64,000 nt of DNA. Origin: Chitinophaga niabensis. GTDB taxonomy: Bacteria > Bacteroidota > Bacteroidia > Chitinophagales > Chitinophagaceae. The notes under the pieces were generated by a model that saw only the letters and a program-made list of their open reading frames with translations, did not search any database and had not been told where the DNA came from. Within the stretch, counting starts at the first letter, position 1. Every line of letters begins with the position of its first letter. Shown one piece after another: positions 9,377 through 18,367 of the stretch. The position numbers were made by a program, and so were the translations under genes. The stretch spans positions 211,821-275,820 of the forward strand of contig JAFIGY010000022.1 in the NCBI GenBank assembly GCA_017849435.1. Direction: 5' to 3'.

Positions 9377-10336
9377 ATGAAAGCCGTAGCTGTATCCGCC
9401 TTTAAAGCAGTTCCCCAAATCATGGAACTCCCTGAGCCCGATGTAAAACCTGGTACTATCAAGATCAGGCTGGCCGCTGCCGGCTTGAATCCTTATGACT
9501 GGAAACTTGTAGACGGCATCATGGACGGCCATATGCCGCATACTTTCCCAATGATCCTTGGCACGGACGGCGCAGGCGTTGTAACGGCAACAGGAGAGGG
9601 GGTTACCCGGTTCCGGAAAGGAGATCGCGTCTATGGCCAGGTTCTGCATGCCCCTATCGGGGAAGGCTCTTACGCGGAATATGTAGTGGTTCCTGAAAAT
9701 GCCAGGATCACGCATGCTCCGGAGAAGATTTCGTTAAGTGAAGCAGCGGCTGTTCCCACAGCGGGCATGACGGGTGCGCAATTGCTGGAGAAGTCAGGAT
9801 TACGGGCAGGGCAAACATTATTACTGATCGGCGCAACAGGCGGAGTGGGATCTTTCACGGTCCAGCTGGCGAAAGCGAAAGGCATACAGGTGATTGGAAC
9901 AGCAGGTTCAGCAGAGGAAGCAGAACGCCTCAGATCCCTCGGCGCAACAACCATCATCAACTACAAGGAGACCCCGGTCCGGGAAACGGTTCGCCAGCAA
10001 TATCCCGCAGGTGTGGACGGCCTGATCGATCTCATCAATAATGCAGCAGGATTTACGACTATGATGACCCTGGTAAAAAAAGGAGGCGCCGCACTCACCA
10101 CCCTGTTCGTGGCGGATCAACATGCTATTGAGGCGCAGGGATTGCACGGTGGGAACTTTGAGACCAAGGGATCTCCTGCGTCACTGGACGTGCTGAAACA
10201 AGCCATCGATGCCGGACAACTGAAGGTGCCCGTGGATCAGAAAATATCGCTGGAGGAAGCTCCGGCTGCTATTGCTGATAGCCGGGAGCGGAAGAGTCGC
10301 GGTAAAACCATCATCCTGATCAACGACCAGCTGTAG
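9377..10336 (+). CDS. NADP-dependent oxidoreductase of the quinone oxidoreductase (MDR) family
   Basis: A 319-residue zinc-independent medium-chain dehydrogenase. Seen: a GroES-like N-terminus with NPYDWK and LGTDGAGVV, the tyrosine-containing GSYAEYVVVPE, and a nucleotide-binding motif LIGATGGVGSFTVQLAKAKG at about residues 150-170. It lacks the structural-zinc cysteines of alcohol dehydrogenases, as quinone reductases and NADP-dependent alkenal reductases do. The frame is open back to 9329, but that stretch lies in the preceding terminator, so ATG 9377 is used. Its tail overlaps the convergent BNR gene by 17 bp. The substrate is unknown. Confidence 0.88.
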   Translation: MKAVAVSAFKAVPQIMELPEPDVKPGTIKIRLAAAGLNPYDWKLVDGIMDGHMPHTFPMILGTDGAGVVTATGEGVTRFRKGDRVYGQVLHAPIGEGSYAEYVVVPENARITHAPEKISLSEAAAVPTAGMTGAQLLEKSGLRAGQTLLLIGATGGVGSFTVQLAKAKGIQVIGTAGSAEEAERLRSLGATTIINYKETPVRETVRQQYPAGVDGLIDLINNAAGFTTMMTLVKKGGAALTTLFVADQHAIEAQGLHGGNFETKGSPASLDVLKQAIDAGQLKVPVDQKISLEEAPAAIADSRERKSRGKTIILINDQL

Positions 10337-11627
10337 GATCCCATTCCAGCACCGTTACCGGTTGCGGCGGCAGATCCGATCTCCCTTCACCATCCCGCTG
10401 GTCCGCCATTTGAACGAATAAATGCAGTTTCTTCGCGGTTCTCCAAAGTTCCGTATCGTACGAAGGCTCCCATGAACCAACAGAAGTATCTGTGAGATCG
10501 GTAACCGTCCATTTTCCGCGTTGCACATCCCTGCTAACGGCAATAGATACACGATTACTTCTTTCTTCATCCCTGAAAACAAGCGCGACATTACTTTTTC
10601 CCCATGCGATGATCTGTGGCCTGGACACCGGGATGCGTTTGGTGCCGCCGCCACTCAGGCTGAAAGGCGTTCTCCGGAATTTCAGCGATTGTACCATCCA
10701 GCGTCCGCTTTGCAGGAAAGCTACGTGATACTGTGGAATGGAGTCGCCCTGCTCCCGCCAATACGTCGCGACGAACGGACGACCGTTTTCATCCGTGCAC
10801 ATGGAGGTTTGGTTGATCAGTTCGCTTTTTTGCGGAATGCGGCAAATGTATTCTGCGTTCGAGGTGTTGATCGGCAGTTGATATTTTTCACCGGTAGATT
10901 TTTCCCAGGTCAGGCCACCATCCCGGGAACGGGCATAACAGAGATCGTGATTCGTGCTGGCATCTCCACTTTCCCGCCATACCCACGACAGATGGAACAC
11001 GCCCTTACTATCCATACAAGCCTGCCAGTAAGCATTCCGCATATTTTCTCCGTCCACCAGGTTATTGTGTACCCGTTGCCAGCGAGCGGTTTGCACATCA
11101 TAGCGGTTCATCACGAGGTTCCCTTGCCCCGAGCGGCCATCGCGATACAGAAAAAGGAGGTTACCATCCGGTGTGCGGTAAAATTCGGGATAGGTCACCT
11201 TTTCCTCCTGTGTGCCCGTCATACTCATCTTCTCCGTCATTTCCAGTGAAAAAGGCGCTTTGCTTTTACAATACCGCAATGCATTGGCGTGATGATCCCA
11301 GGCCAGGTGAAGGTAGCCTTTGCCATCGATCTCCAGGCAGATGGTGTTATGGGCATCGGCGGCATTGCCTTTGAGGGGAGTGGTTTTGAGCTCCCATTTA
11401 CCGGCGGGGAGGGTTCTTTTGCCCAGGACCACATGGGCGTCTTTGTCGTAATAAGCGATGAACTGTGTTTGGTGTGCAGTGGCGAGGGCGTTCTTCCGGA
11501 ACACCACCACATTCACGGAATTGCCTGCCCAGCCTTCACCAACATAAGAGGTGACAGGCTTTTGTTGTGCGAAGAGCGTTGTGCTGCAGAAAAGCAGCAT
11601 CACATAACGTGGAAAATATACTTTCAA
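10320..11627 (-). CDS. Secreted BNR-4 repeat family protein
   Basis: A 435-residue protein with a signal peptide (MLLFCSTTLFAQ). Its body fits the BNR-4 repeat family (sialidase-like beta-propeller): HLAWDHHANALRYC, a repeat with SRDGGLTWEK, FHLSWVWRESGD and VSRPQIIAWGKSNVALVFRD. Related propellers occur in sialidases and in some polysaccharide lyases. This suggests binding or cleavage of an extracellular glycan, but I see no residue set that proves catalysis. It is probably co-transcribed with the YjbR gene 20 bp upstream. It is convergent with, and overlaps by 17 bp, the oxidoreductase gene. Confidence 0.75.
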   Translation of the reverse strand: MKVYFPRYVMLLFCSTTLFAQQKPVTSYVGEGWAGNSVNVVVFRKNALATAHQTQFIAYYDKDAHVVLGKRTLPAGKWELKTTPLKGNAADAHNTICLEIDGKGYLHLAWDHHANALRYCKSKAPFSLEMTEKMSMTGTQEEKVTYPEFYRTPDGNLLFLYRDGRSGQGNLVMNRYDVQTARWQRVHNNLVDGENMRNAYWQACMDSKGVFHLSWVWRESGDASTNHDLCYARSRDGGLTWEKSTGEKYQLPINTSNAEYICRIPQKSELINQTSMCTDENGRPFVATYWREQGDSIPQYHVAFLQSGRWMVQSLKFRRTPFSLSGGGTKRIPVSRPQIIAWGKSNVALVFRDEERSNRVSIAVSRDVQRGKWTVTDLTDTSVGSWEPSYDTELWRTAKKLHLFVQMADQRDGEGRSDLPPQPVTVLEWDPTAGR

Positions 11628-11647
11628 AACGATGATGATTTAAGCGG

Positions 11648-12001
11648 TTATTCCTTTTGCAATTCTTCCCGTATCTTTTTGGGAAGCCCGGCCACAACAA
11701 GATCGTAAGATTTTTTCGTCCATTCCAGCAAAAGTTTATCGGGAATAGAGCCATCGAACAGCACAGTATTCCAGTGTTTCTTGTTCATATGGTAACCGGG
11801 TTGAACCGCTTCGTAGCGTTCCCGCAGTTCCACCGCCTCATCCGGATCGCATTTGAGGTTCACGCTTTCAAATTCCTCCACATCCAGCAAGGCGAATATT
11901 TTACCCTTCACGGAAAACACGAGGGTCGTTTCTCCAAAAGGAAATCCTTCCGACGTTACCGGCAGGGATAAACAGAAGTTGTGATATTTTTCGAGGTTCA
12001 T
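11648..12001 (-). CDS. MmcQ/YjbR family protein
   Basis: A 117-residue member of the YjbR/CyaY-like fold family. Typical features are the N-terminal LSLPVTSEGFPFGETTLVFSV, then GKIFALLD, VNLKCDPDEAVELRERY, PGYHMNKKHWNTV and the C-terminal helix LLEWTKKSYDLVVAGLPKK. Members are called DNA-binding because of structural similarity, but a defined role is lacking. It appears to be the first gene of a two-gene unit with the BNR protein. Confidence 0.9.
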   Translation of the reverse strand: MNLEKYHNFCLSLPVTSEGFPFGETTLVFSVKGKIFALLDVEEFESVNLKCDPDEAVELRERYEAVQPGYHMNKKHWNTVLFDGSIPDKLLLEWTKKSYDLVVAGLPKKIREELQKE

Positions 12002-12062
12002 GATGTCATTGATTTAAAGTTACCTGTCGTTCTTCAGTTCGAATGCTGATGTGTATTGATAT

Positions 12063-12200
12063 TCAGGCTATGGCCTGCATACCGCGGATGGTGGCTTTAT
12101 TGTCGTTTAATCCTAATACAGTTTCAGCAAGGTAACATTTTTCCAGCGTTGCAGTGCCGTTCTCCTGTACTACCAGGTTTTCAATGCCTTTACCATTCAT
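12063..12200 (-). CDS. Possible small protein of 45 residues
   Basis: An intact ATG-to-stop frame reading MNGKGIENLVVQENGTATLE, continuing with KCYLAETVLGLNDNKATIRG and ending MQAIA. The composition looks protein-like and is more GC-rich than the AT-rich DNA just upstream. I do not recognise the family. It could be a short peptide gene, or a remnant of a longer gene degraded in this region. No clear ribosome-binding site or promoter was seen, so its expression is uncertain. Confidence 0.35.
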   Translation of the reverse strand: MNGKGIENLVVQENGTATLEKCYLAETVLGLNDNKATIRGMQAIA

Positions 12201-12661
12201 ATCGGGTTATTTGCTTGAGAAGATTTTATGCCGGGATAAAAATTTATGAAATGCTATGAAACAGAGAGGGATTTAGGGTAGAGGGCGTTTCGGGGCTGAT
12301 GAAATTTTTAATTCAAAAAATAGTAATTTAAATATTGAAAATCAATTCGATATTATTTGTATGAAAGATTGCTTAAAACGAGAAGCAAATTGAAATTTCA
12401 GTGATTTTTTAGTTCAGATAATAAGCTGATGTTCAGTTTATTAGAAAACATTTATTCAATATTTCTTTCTGATCATTTTTTCCTGTTGTTGGGTGATGGT
12501 TTCTTCGCAAAGCGATAAAGTAACTAAGCGGATTGTAAGAGATTGAGGGGCAAGGGGTTATGACTTAAATTGTATTTAACATAATATAAATTATAGAATA
12601 AAATAAGCAATCGCTGTGAAAGTATGGTAATTCGATGGTCAGCCATATTTCTACAAAAAAA
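12201..12661. other. AT-rich intergenic island
   Basis: About 460 bp with long A/T runs, markedly poorer in GC than the surrounding genes. I find no credible protein frame, tRNA fold, terminator or repeat. It may be decayed sequence or carry an unrecognised RNA. Confidence 0.6.
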
Positions 12662-13720
12662 TCACCCCCGAGTCACCTCGTTCCTCCCCAACCACTCATG
12701 CCCAACGTTATACACCATAATCCCTTTCACGGCTTCCTCAATATGTACCGCCGGTCGCTCGCAATTAAACCGGTGCAATACCTGGGGCAAAACATCCTTC
12801 TTATGATTGGCTGTCCCAAAAATGAGATCCAGCGCAGGATGAGGACCATTGAGCAAAGTATTGAAAAACGCCTTGCTAATTCCCGTGTCAAAATGCGGAA
12901 AGGCGAAAACTTTGTAGGGCAGCTTGAATTTCTCTACAAGGTAGTTCACACTGGTAGTGGTTTGCCGTAATTGTTCTTCAAAGCTCAACTCCGTATAATA
13001 CGGATGGTCGATGCTATGCCCTCCCACCGAGAACCCCTGATCCACCAGCAACTGCACTTCCCCGCTGGTCATAAACGGCCTCCTCTCCCGCAGGTACCCT
13101 TCAAAATCCACAGACAACACTTCCCCCAACTGATCGGTGAGCCCACGCTCCCGGTACTTGATCCGGTGCATGGCATCGGAGATCTCCGCCACCGGCGTGT
13201 CCGGCCTCAATTGCAGTATCCTCGAGGCTTCACACAACTGTGCTTTGGAAGGACTCCCGGACTGCAACGCTTCGATCATCAAACTGATCTTGAAATGATA
13301 GTAAAGCGATTTATTATCCAGGAAATCTGTGTTCAGGAAGAAGACAGCGGGCAACCCTTTCCGTTGCAAAATGGGAGCGATGATCTCCTTCACCTCCCGC
13401 AATCCATCATCAAAAGTCAGTAAAAAACTATCGGCCGGCAATGGCTGACCGGCCCGGATGCTGTCCAACACCTGCTGCAGTGTTACCGGTTTGAAATGTT
13501 TGAGCAGGTAATCGAGATCCGTTTCAAATTCCCGGACGTTCTTGTAAGGATAAAGATGTTTGATATGCGGAACACTTTCATTGCTCACCAAATGGTGATA
13601 AGGCAACAGGATGCGCCCGCGGTACAATTTCCTGAGCAGGGATAAATTCAACAGCCTTACGCCTTTATAGTAAATGTTTTTGAGGGGGTTCATGTCTGAG
13701 GGATCGTTCGTTTGAGACAC
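12662..13720 (-). CDS. Polysaccharide deacetylase family protein (NodB homology domain)
   Basis: A 352-residue protein with a NodB-type carbohydrate esterase 4 fold. Seen: TFDDG, containing the catalytic base and metal-ligand Asp pair (about residues 122-126), and HSIDH, the H-x3-H metal site (about 247-251). A variant FAFPHFD stands where FAYPYG is usual. No signal peptide is obvious; the N-terminus is basic and amphipathic. Family members remove N-acetyl groups from glycans. In Bacteroidota such proteins often act in polysaccharide or glycan assembly, but no glycosyltransferase is adjacent here, so the substrate is open. Confidence 0.85.
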   Translation of the reverse strand: MSQTNDPSDMNPLKNIYYKGVRLLNLSLLRKLYRGRILLPYHHLVSNESVPHIKHLYPYKNVREFETDLDYLLKHFKPVTLQQVLDSIRAGQPLPADSFLLTFDDGLREVKEIIAPILQRKGLPAVFFLNTDFLDNKSLYYHFKISLMIEALQSGSPSKAQLCEASRILQLRPDTPVAEISDAMHRIKYRERGLTDQLGEVLSVDFEGYLRERRPFMTSGEVQLLVDQGFSVGGHSIDHPYYTELSFEEQLRQTTTSVNYLVEKFKLPYKVFAFPHFDTGISKAFFNTLLNGPHPALDLIFGTANHKKDVLPQVLHRFNCERPAVHIEEAVKGIMVYNVGHEWLGRNEVTRG

Positions 13721-13744
13721 AAAATACTAAAACCTGAAATTAAA

Positions 13745-13780
13745 AAAGAAGCCATATCAAAAGTATGATATGGCTTCTTT
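13745..13780 (-). terminator. Rho-independent terminator of the desaturase gene
   Basis: AAAGAAGCCATATCA (13745-13759) pairs perfectly with TGATATGGCTTCTTT (13766-13780) around a 6-nt loop. A-runs on the plus side give a U-tract for minus-strand transcripts. It lies between the desaturase stop and the deacetylase start, so the two genes are separate units. Confidence 0.85.
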
Positions 13781-13831
13781 CTATGTAGATATTTCCTTTG
13801 TTATAGCTGATTAAGAGATCTATTTCATCCC

Positions 13832-14611
13832 TTACGCCGCCTTCTTCACTCTCTTCGGCACCGCAATCTTCGCTGTCGCCGTTTCCTTCAACCGAATAAT
13901 CCCTACCCAATGCATCACTTTCATCACCGGGTAAGTGGGATCGAATTCATACCATTTCTTTGCGAAGTTCGCGCTGTCCTTATGTTTGTGGTGGTTGTTC
14001 TGGAACAGTTCGCCCAGCAGGAAAATGCCCCAGGGCTCTGAATTTCTGGAGTGATCCCCGTTGTCGAAATTGCTGTAACCATATTTGTGGCCACACCAGT
14101 TCACGATAGCTCCCTGTATGGGACCCATCAGGAAGTGAATGGGCAGCAGCAGGTACCACCAAAAGCTCGGTGCAAACACGGCATAAAAAGCCACATAGAT
14201 ACCAACCCAGATCAAACGGGTTATCCGGTTGTCACCGAACTTATCCATCGCTTCCCAGGTAGGCAGCGGCTCTTGCGTGAACTGCGCATCCGGCAGGTTG
14301 GTACGGTTCACAAATCTGGCGTAAATCTCCCGGGTGTGGATCATCATATGCCAGACATCCTTGAAGAAATGCGGAGAATGCGGATCATGCTCTGTATCGC
14401 TGTACTCGTGGTGCATACGATGCATTACACCATAAGCCCGGGGAATCAGATAAGAAGATCCCTGGAAGAACCACGTGCAAAAATAGAATACCCGCTCCCA
14501 ACCTTTGCTGGTTTCGTACATCTTGTGAGATGCGTACCGGTGCAAAAAGAATGTATGAAAGAAAAGAGATAAGAACCAGTGTGAGAAAAAGAAGATCAGT
14601 ATCGCTGTCAT
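13832..14611 (-). CDS. Acyl-CoA/fatty acid desaturase, membrane di-iron type
   Basis: An integral membrane desaturase of 259 residues. Three histidine boxes are visible, HRYASH, HRMHH and NNHHKH, which hold the di-iron centre; hydrophobic segments lie before and between them. It introduces double bonds into acyl chains and so adjusts membrane fluidity. The open frame extends to an ATG at 14644. However, an exact -7 element (TACCTTTG, 14649-14642 on the minus strand) would start transcription near 14636, inside that extension, so the ATG at 14611 (MTAILIFFF) is preferred. It is a single-gene unit with its own terminator. Confidence 0.9.
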   Translation of the reverse strand: MTAILIFFFSHWFLSLFFHTFFLHRYASHKMYETSKGWERVFYFCTWFFQGSSYLIPRAYGVMHRMHHEYSDTEHDPHSPHFFKDVWHMMIHTREIYARFVNRTNLPDAQFTQEPLPTWEAMDKFGDNRITRLIWVGIYVAFYAVFAPSFWWYLLLPIHFLMGPIQGAIVNWCGHKYGYSNFDNGDHSRNSEPWGIFLLGELFQNNHHKHKDSANFAKKWYEFDPTYPVMKVMHWVGIIRLKETATAKIAVPKRVKKAA

Positions 14612-14641
14612 GTTATACCACTCAGTTAAAAATGTGAAGAG

Positions 14642-14649
14642 CAAAGGTA
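14642..14649 (-). promoter_or_regulatory. -7 promoter element of the desaturase gene
   Basis: TACCTTTG on the minus strand matches TAnnTTTG exactly. It sits about 31 bp before ATG 14611 and only 2 bp before the alternative upstream ATG 14644. No good -33 element was found at the expected spacing. Confidence 0.45.
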
Positions 14650-14722
14650 ACCTTAAATAATGGCAATCAGGAGGAATTTAACGCGACATTAATGTATATA
14701 TTAATATGTGATATGATTCCCC

Positions 14723-16333
14723 TTACTCTATCTTTACCCGCCTGAGTTCCAGCAGGTTAAGTCCATTGCTGGTAAACCCTTTGACGTTGGGTTGACGGAA
14801 GCGTACGGACATATCATAGAACAGCGGCACCACGGGAGCGTCCCGGATCACGATCTGGTCCATCTGCTGATAATACCGGTACCGCACGGAATCCCGCACT
14901 TCCCGGAGGGCTTTTTCATACAGCTGGTCGAAGGCCGGATTGCTGTACCGGGTATAATTCGGGGGCGCAGGGTTCTTGCTGTAGAACATGGCCAGGTAGC
15001 TTTCGGCATCGGGATAATCCGCGATCCAGCTGGCGCGGAAGAAGGGAACGGCAGATTTGGCCACCTGATCCATCAGCGTCCCTCTTTGAATGATCTCCAC
15101 CCGCACCGGGATACCTGCCTCTTGCAGCTGATGCGCTACGTAATCGGCCAGGTCTGAATAGATGGGAATGGAAACAAGTTTGATGGGCGATAGCCCCTTA
15201 CCATCAGGGTACCCGGCTTCTTTCAGCAACTGCCTGGACAAACCGGGATTATACGTATATCCCTTCACGTTAGCTGTATCGAAAGAAGGCAATCCCGCCG
15301 GTACAAACCCGGAAGTTGCCGGTATACCGATGCTGTTCCGCAAATAGGTCATCATTTTCACACGATCGAACCCGTAATTGATCGCCTGCCGTATCCTGAT
15401 ATCCTGCAGCGGCGATCCCTGTACCCCGGGCTTCTCCGGATCCATCACGATCCCGAAATACTCCACGTTCAGATAAGGCGCCTTCATCAGCACGATCTTC
15501 CCATCCCAGGCTTTCTTCAGCTGTCCCTGCTTGGTGAGCACTTCGTCTTTAAAGGAAGATTCGATATCATTGATGAAATCCAGCTGTCCCTGCCGGAATA
15601 ACAGGAACTCGGTACCCTTGCTGTCGATGAAGCTGACTTTAACGGCATCGAGGTATGGGAGCGACTGACCAGCGCCGTCTTTCTCGAAATAATGCTTGTT
15701 CTTATGCAGGATCAGCGCCTGCCCTTCATCCCAGTAATGGAACACAAACGGCCCCGTGCCACAGGGATGTTTCCGGAAATCTTTCCCGTACCGCTCCGGC
15801 GCTTCATGCGGAATAACGGAGCAATACTGCATGCTGAGTATCCCGATGATGGGATGAAAAGGTGCCAGCAGCACAAGCTGAAAGGTGCTGTCATCCAACG
15901 CGCGGAAACCGTTCCCGGGATCCACCCTGCCATTGAATATCCACGCTCCGGGCGATGCAGTGGCGGGATCCATCACGCGGCGGAAACTGTATGCCACATC
16001 TGCGGCCACCATCTTCCGGCCTTTGCCGCCGGGAAATATTTCCTGATCGTGAAAGTAAACGTCTGTGCGCAGATGAAACGTATAGGTAAGCCGGTCGTCA
16101 GACACTTCCCAGCTTTTGGCAAGCGATGGCCGAAGGTTGAGCATACTGTCCGGCTCCACGAGCGTATTATACATCTGCCGCACCGCCCAGATGATCGCCT
16201 GGTTCTTGGCGAAAGCAGGGTCGAGTGTAGGAATACCTTCCTGCTGATTGTAGCGGAAGACCATTTTGTGATCGTGGCGGCTTTGGCCACAGGACATCCA
16301 TAGTACGGCAAACAGAACGAGAGAATACTTCAT
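14723..16333 (-). CDS. Peptide ABC transporter substrate-binding lipoprotein (family 5, OppA/DppA)
   Basis: A 536-residue solute-binding protein of the SBP_bac_5 family. It starts with a short hydrophobic signal ending at a cysteine (FAVLWMSCG), so it is probably a lipoprotein. Seen: IPTLDPAFAKNQ, WEVSDDRLTYTFHLR, PGGKGRKMVAADVAYSFRR, the conserved GTGPFVF and the C-terminal APVVPLFYDM. It should capture peptides or similar solutes for an ABC importer. A matching permease (20599-21657) lies 4.3 kb away on the same strand, separated by unrelated genes. The second permease and the ATPases are outside the window. Confidence 0.9.
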   Translation of the reverse strand: MKYSLVLFAVLWMSCGQSRHDHKMVFRYNQQEGIPTLDPAFAKNQAIIWAVRQMYNTLVEPDSMLNLRPSLAKSWEVSDDRLTYTFHLRTDVYFHDQEIFPGGKGRKMVAADVAYSFRRVMDPATASPGAWIFNGRVDPGNGFRALDDSTFQLVLLAPFHPIIGILSMQYCSVIPHEAPERYGKDFRKHPCGTGPFVFHYWDEGQALILHKNKHYFEKDGAGQSLPYLDAVKVSFIDSKGTEFLLFRQGQLDFINDIESSFKDEVLTKQGQLKKAWDGKIVLMKAPYLNVEYFGIVMDPEKPGVQGSPLQDIRIRQAINYGFDRVKMMTYLRNSIGIPATSGFVPAGLPSFDTANVKGYTYNPGLSRQLLKEAGYPDGKGLSPIKLVSIPIYSDLADYVAHQLQEAGIPVRVEIIQRGTLMDQVAKSAVPFFRASWIADYPDAESYLAMFYSKNPAPPNYTRYSNPAFDQLYEKALREVRDSVRYRYYQQMDQIVIRDAPVVPLFYDMSVRFRQPNVKGFTSNGLNLLELRRVKIE

Positions 16334-16430
16334 AAATCCACCGAAAAGGTAGCCATAATCTGCCAGTGATCAAAAAATCAGCCGTCGAATCATCCTTTTA
16401 AAATATCTTTCCACCCAAATTTAAACCGTC

Positions 16431-18062
16431 ATGAGAAGTTTTTTCTTCCTGCTGTTGGCCTGTTCCATAATATCCGATGCACGGGCGCAAAAGCCTTTCA
16501 CACATGCAGATACGCTGCGGGGTACGCTCACGCCTGAACGAAGCTGGTGGGATGTTACCTTTTACGATCTGCAGGTGAAAGTGAATCCGGATGAAAAATC
16601 CCTCACCGGTACCAATACGATCCACTACCGCGTACTCCGGTCTTCGCAAAAGATGCAGATCGACCTGCAGGAGCCGCTGGTGATCGATACGATCCTGCAG
16701 AACGGGCGCCCCCTCTCCTTCACCCGGGAAGGTGCAGCCTGGTTCGTGGCGCTGACAGCCCCCCAGCCCCAGGGCTCTCTCCATTCCCTCACGATCCGCT
16801 ACCACGGGCATCCGCGTGTAGCCGTGAACGCGCCCTGGGATGGTGGCCTGGTATGGGGAAAGGATTCGCTGAACCGCCCCTGGATCGCAACGGCCTGCCA
16901 GGGCCTCGGCGCAAGTGTATGGTGGCCGAATAAAGATCATCAGAGCGATGAGCCGGACAGTATGCGCATCACCGTTACCGTGCCGGAAGAACTGACAGAT
17001 GTCTCCAATGGACGGCTCCTGTCGCAGCGAAAGAACGGAGACGGTACCGCTACTTACACCTGGTTCGTGAGCAACCCCATTAATAACTATGACGTAGCCC
17101 TGAACATCGGCTACTACAACCATTTCTCAGATACCTACACCGGAGAGAAAGGTCCCCTTGATCTCGACTACTGGGTACTCGATTACCATCTGCCCGTCGC
17201 AAAGGAACATTTCCAGGTGGTGAAGCCGATGATGAAATGTTTCGAGCACTGGTTCGGGCCGTATCCTTTTTATAAGGACAGCTACAAGCTCGTGGAAACA
17301 CCGCATCTCGGAATGGAACATCAAAGCGCGGTGGCCTACGGAAACCGCTACAAGATGGGCTATCGCGGAGCGGACCTCTCCGGTACCGGCTGGGGATTGA
17401 AATGGGATTTCATCATCATTCATGAAAGCGGTCATGAATGGTTCGGTAACAACATCACCACGAAAGACATCGCGGATATGTGGGTGCATGAATCCTTCAC
17501 CAATTATTCCGAAACCCTCTTTACCGAATGCCAGTACGGCAAAAAAGCCGGAGACGCTTATGTGCAGGGCACCCGGCGGGGAATCAGGAATGACCGCCCG
17601 ATCATCGGGCCCTACGGCGTGAATCAGGAAGGTTCCGGCGACATGTATCCCAAGGGGGGTAATATGTTGCATACCATCCGGCAGGTGATCAACAATGATG
17701 AAACATTCCGTAAAATTCTACGTGGACTGAACAAAACGTTTTATCATCAGACAGTTACCACACAACAAATAGAATCTTACATCAATCAGAACAGCGGACA
17801 TAACTTCAGTAAAGTATTCGACCAGTACCTGCGGCGTTCCCAACTGCCCGTTTTTGAATACACCATCAGCGGAAATACCCTGAAATACAGGTGGGTGGCT
17901 GATGTAGCGGGATTTGACATGCCACTGAAAGTAACGCTGGAAGATGGAAAATATACTTTTATCTATCCCGGCAAAGACTGGAAAACGGCATCGCTCAAAT
18001 TGAAAGATCCTGCACAGTTTAAAGTGGATGATAACTTTTACGTGAAGGTGAAAGCGATATAA
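16431..18062 (+). CDS. M1 family metallopeptidase (secreted aminopeptidase)
   Basis: A 543-residue zinc aminopeptidase with a signal peptide (cleavage after ARAQ20). The zinc site is HESGH (331-335) with Glu354 eighteen residues later, the exact M1 spacing. The exopeptidase motif is GMEH (294-297), where GAMEN or GGMEN is usual. The N-terminal saddle-like domain precedes it. The protein is shorter than E. coli PepN and resembles the compact leukotriene-A4-hydrolase-like Bacteroidota type. It should trim N-terminal residues from peptides in the periplasm. It is followed after 17 bp by the DciA-like gene. Confidence 0.92.
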   Translation: MRSFFFLLLACSIISDARAQKPFTHADTLRGTLTPERSWWDVTFYDLQVKVNPDEKSLTGTNTIHYRVLRSSQKMQIDLQEPLVIDTILQNGRPLSFTREGAAWFVALTAPQPQGSLHSLTIRYHGHPRVAVNAPWDGGLVWGKDSLNRPWIATACQGLGASVWWPNKDHQSDEPDSMRITVTVPEELTDVSNGRLLSQRKNGDGTATYTWFVSNPINNYDVALNIGYYNHFSDTYTGEKGPLDLDYWVLDYHLPVAKEHFQVVKPMMKCFEHWFGPYPFYKDSYKLVETPHLGMEHQSAVAYGNRYKMGYRGADLSGTGWGLKWDFIIIHESGHEWFGNNITTKDIADMWVHESFTNYSETLFTECQYGKKAGDAYVQGTRRGIRNDRPIIGPYGVNQEGSGDMYPKGGNMLHTIRQVINNDETFRKILRGLNKTFYHQTVTTQQIESYINQNSGHNFSKVFDQYLRRSQLPVFEYTISGNTLKYRWVADVAGFDMPLKVTLEDGKYTFIYPGKDWKTASLKLKDPAQFKVDDNFYVKVKAI

Positions 18063-18079
18063 TTTCTTACCTTTACCGC

Positions 18080-18367
18080 ATGCGTTACAAAGTAGTGAGT
18101 ATGGGCGATGCGCTCAAAGAATTCCTCAACAAGAGCCGGTTCAAACCCAGGCTGATGGAGGTGCGCATCCAGGAAAACTGGGAACAGGTAGTAGGCAAAA
18201 CGATCGCGCGGTATACGGAAAGTGTGCAATTGTTCGACAGTAAATTAGTCATTACTACTACGGTAGCGCCTTTAAAACAGGAACTTAACTATTCGAAAGA
18301 CCGGATCATCCGGTTGGTGAATGATATGCTCGGGGAAGAGATCGTGAAGGAAGTGATGATCCGTTAG
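18080..18367 (+). CDS. DUF721 (DciA-like) protein
   Basis: A 95-residue protein with the DUF721 pattern: MGDALKEFLNKSRFKPRL, then NWEQVVGKTIARYT, the strand KLVITTTVAPLKQEL and a C-terminal helix. This domain is shared with DciA, which helps load the replicative helicase in bacteria that lack DnaC. That function is assigned by family only. Its stop overlaps the convergent DUF4252 gene by 4 bp. It may be translated from the M1 peptidase transcript. Confidence 0.88.
   Translation: MRYKVVSMGDALKEFLNKSRFKPRLMEVRIQENWEQVVGKTIARYTESVQLFDSKLVITTTVAPLKQELNYSKDRIIRLVNDMLGEEIVKEVMIR

Noticed and set aside
12002-12062. A TTCGAATGC string resembling a tRNA T-arm
   Set aside because: No acceptor, D or anticodon stems can be built around it.
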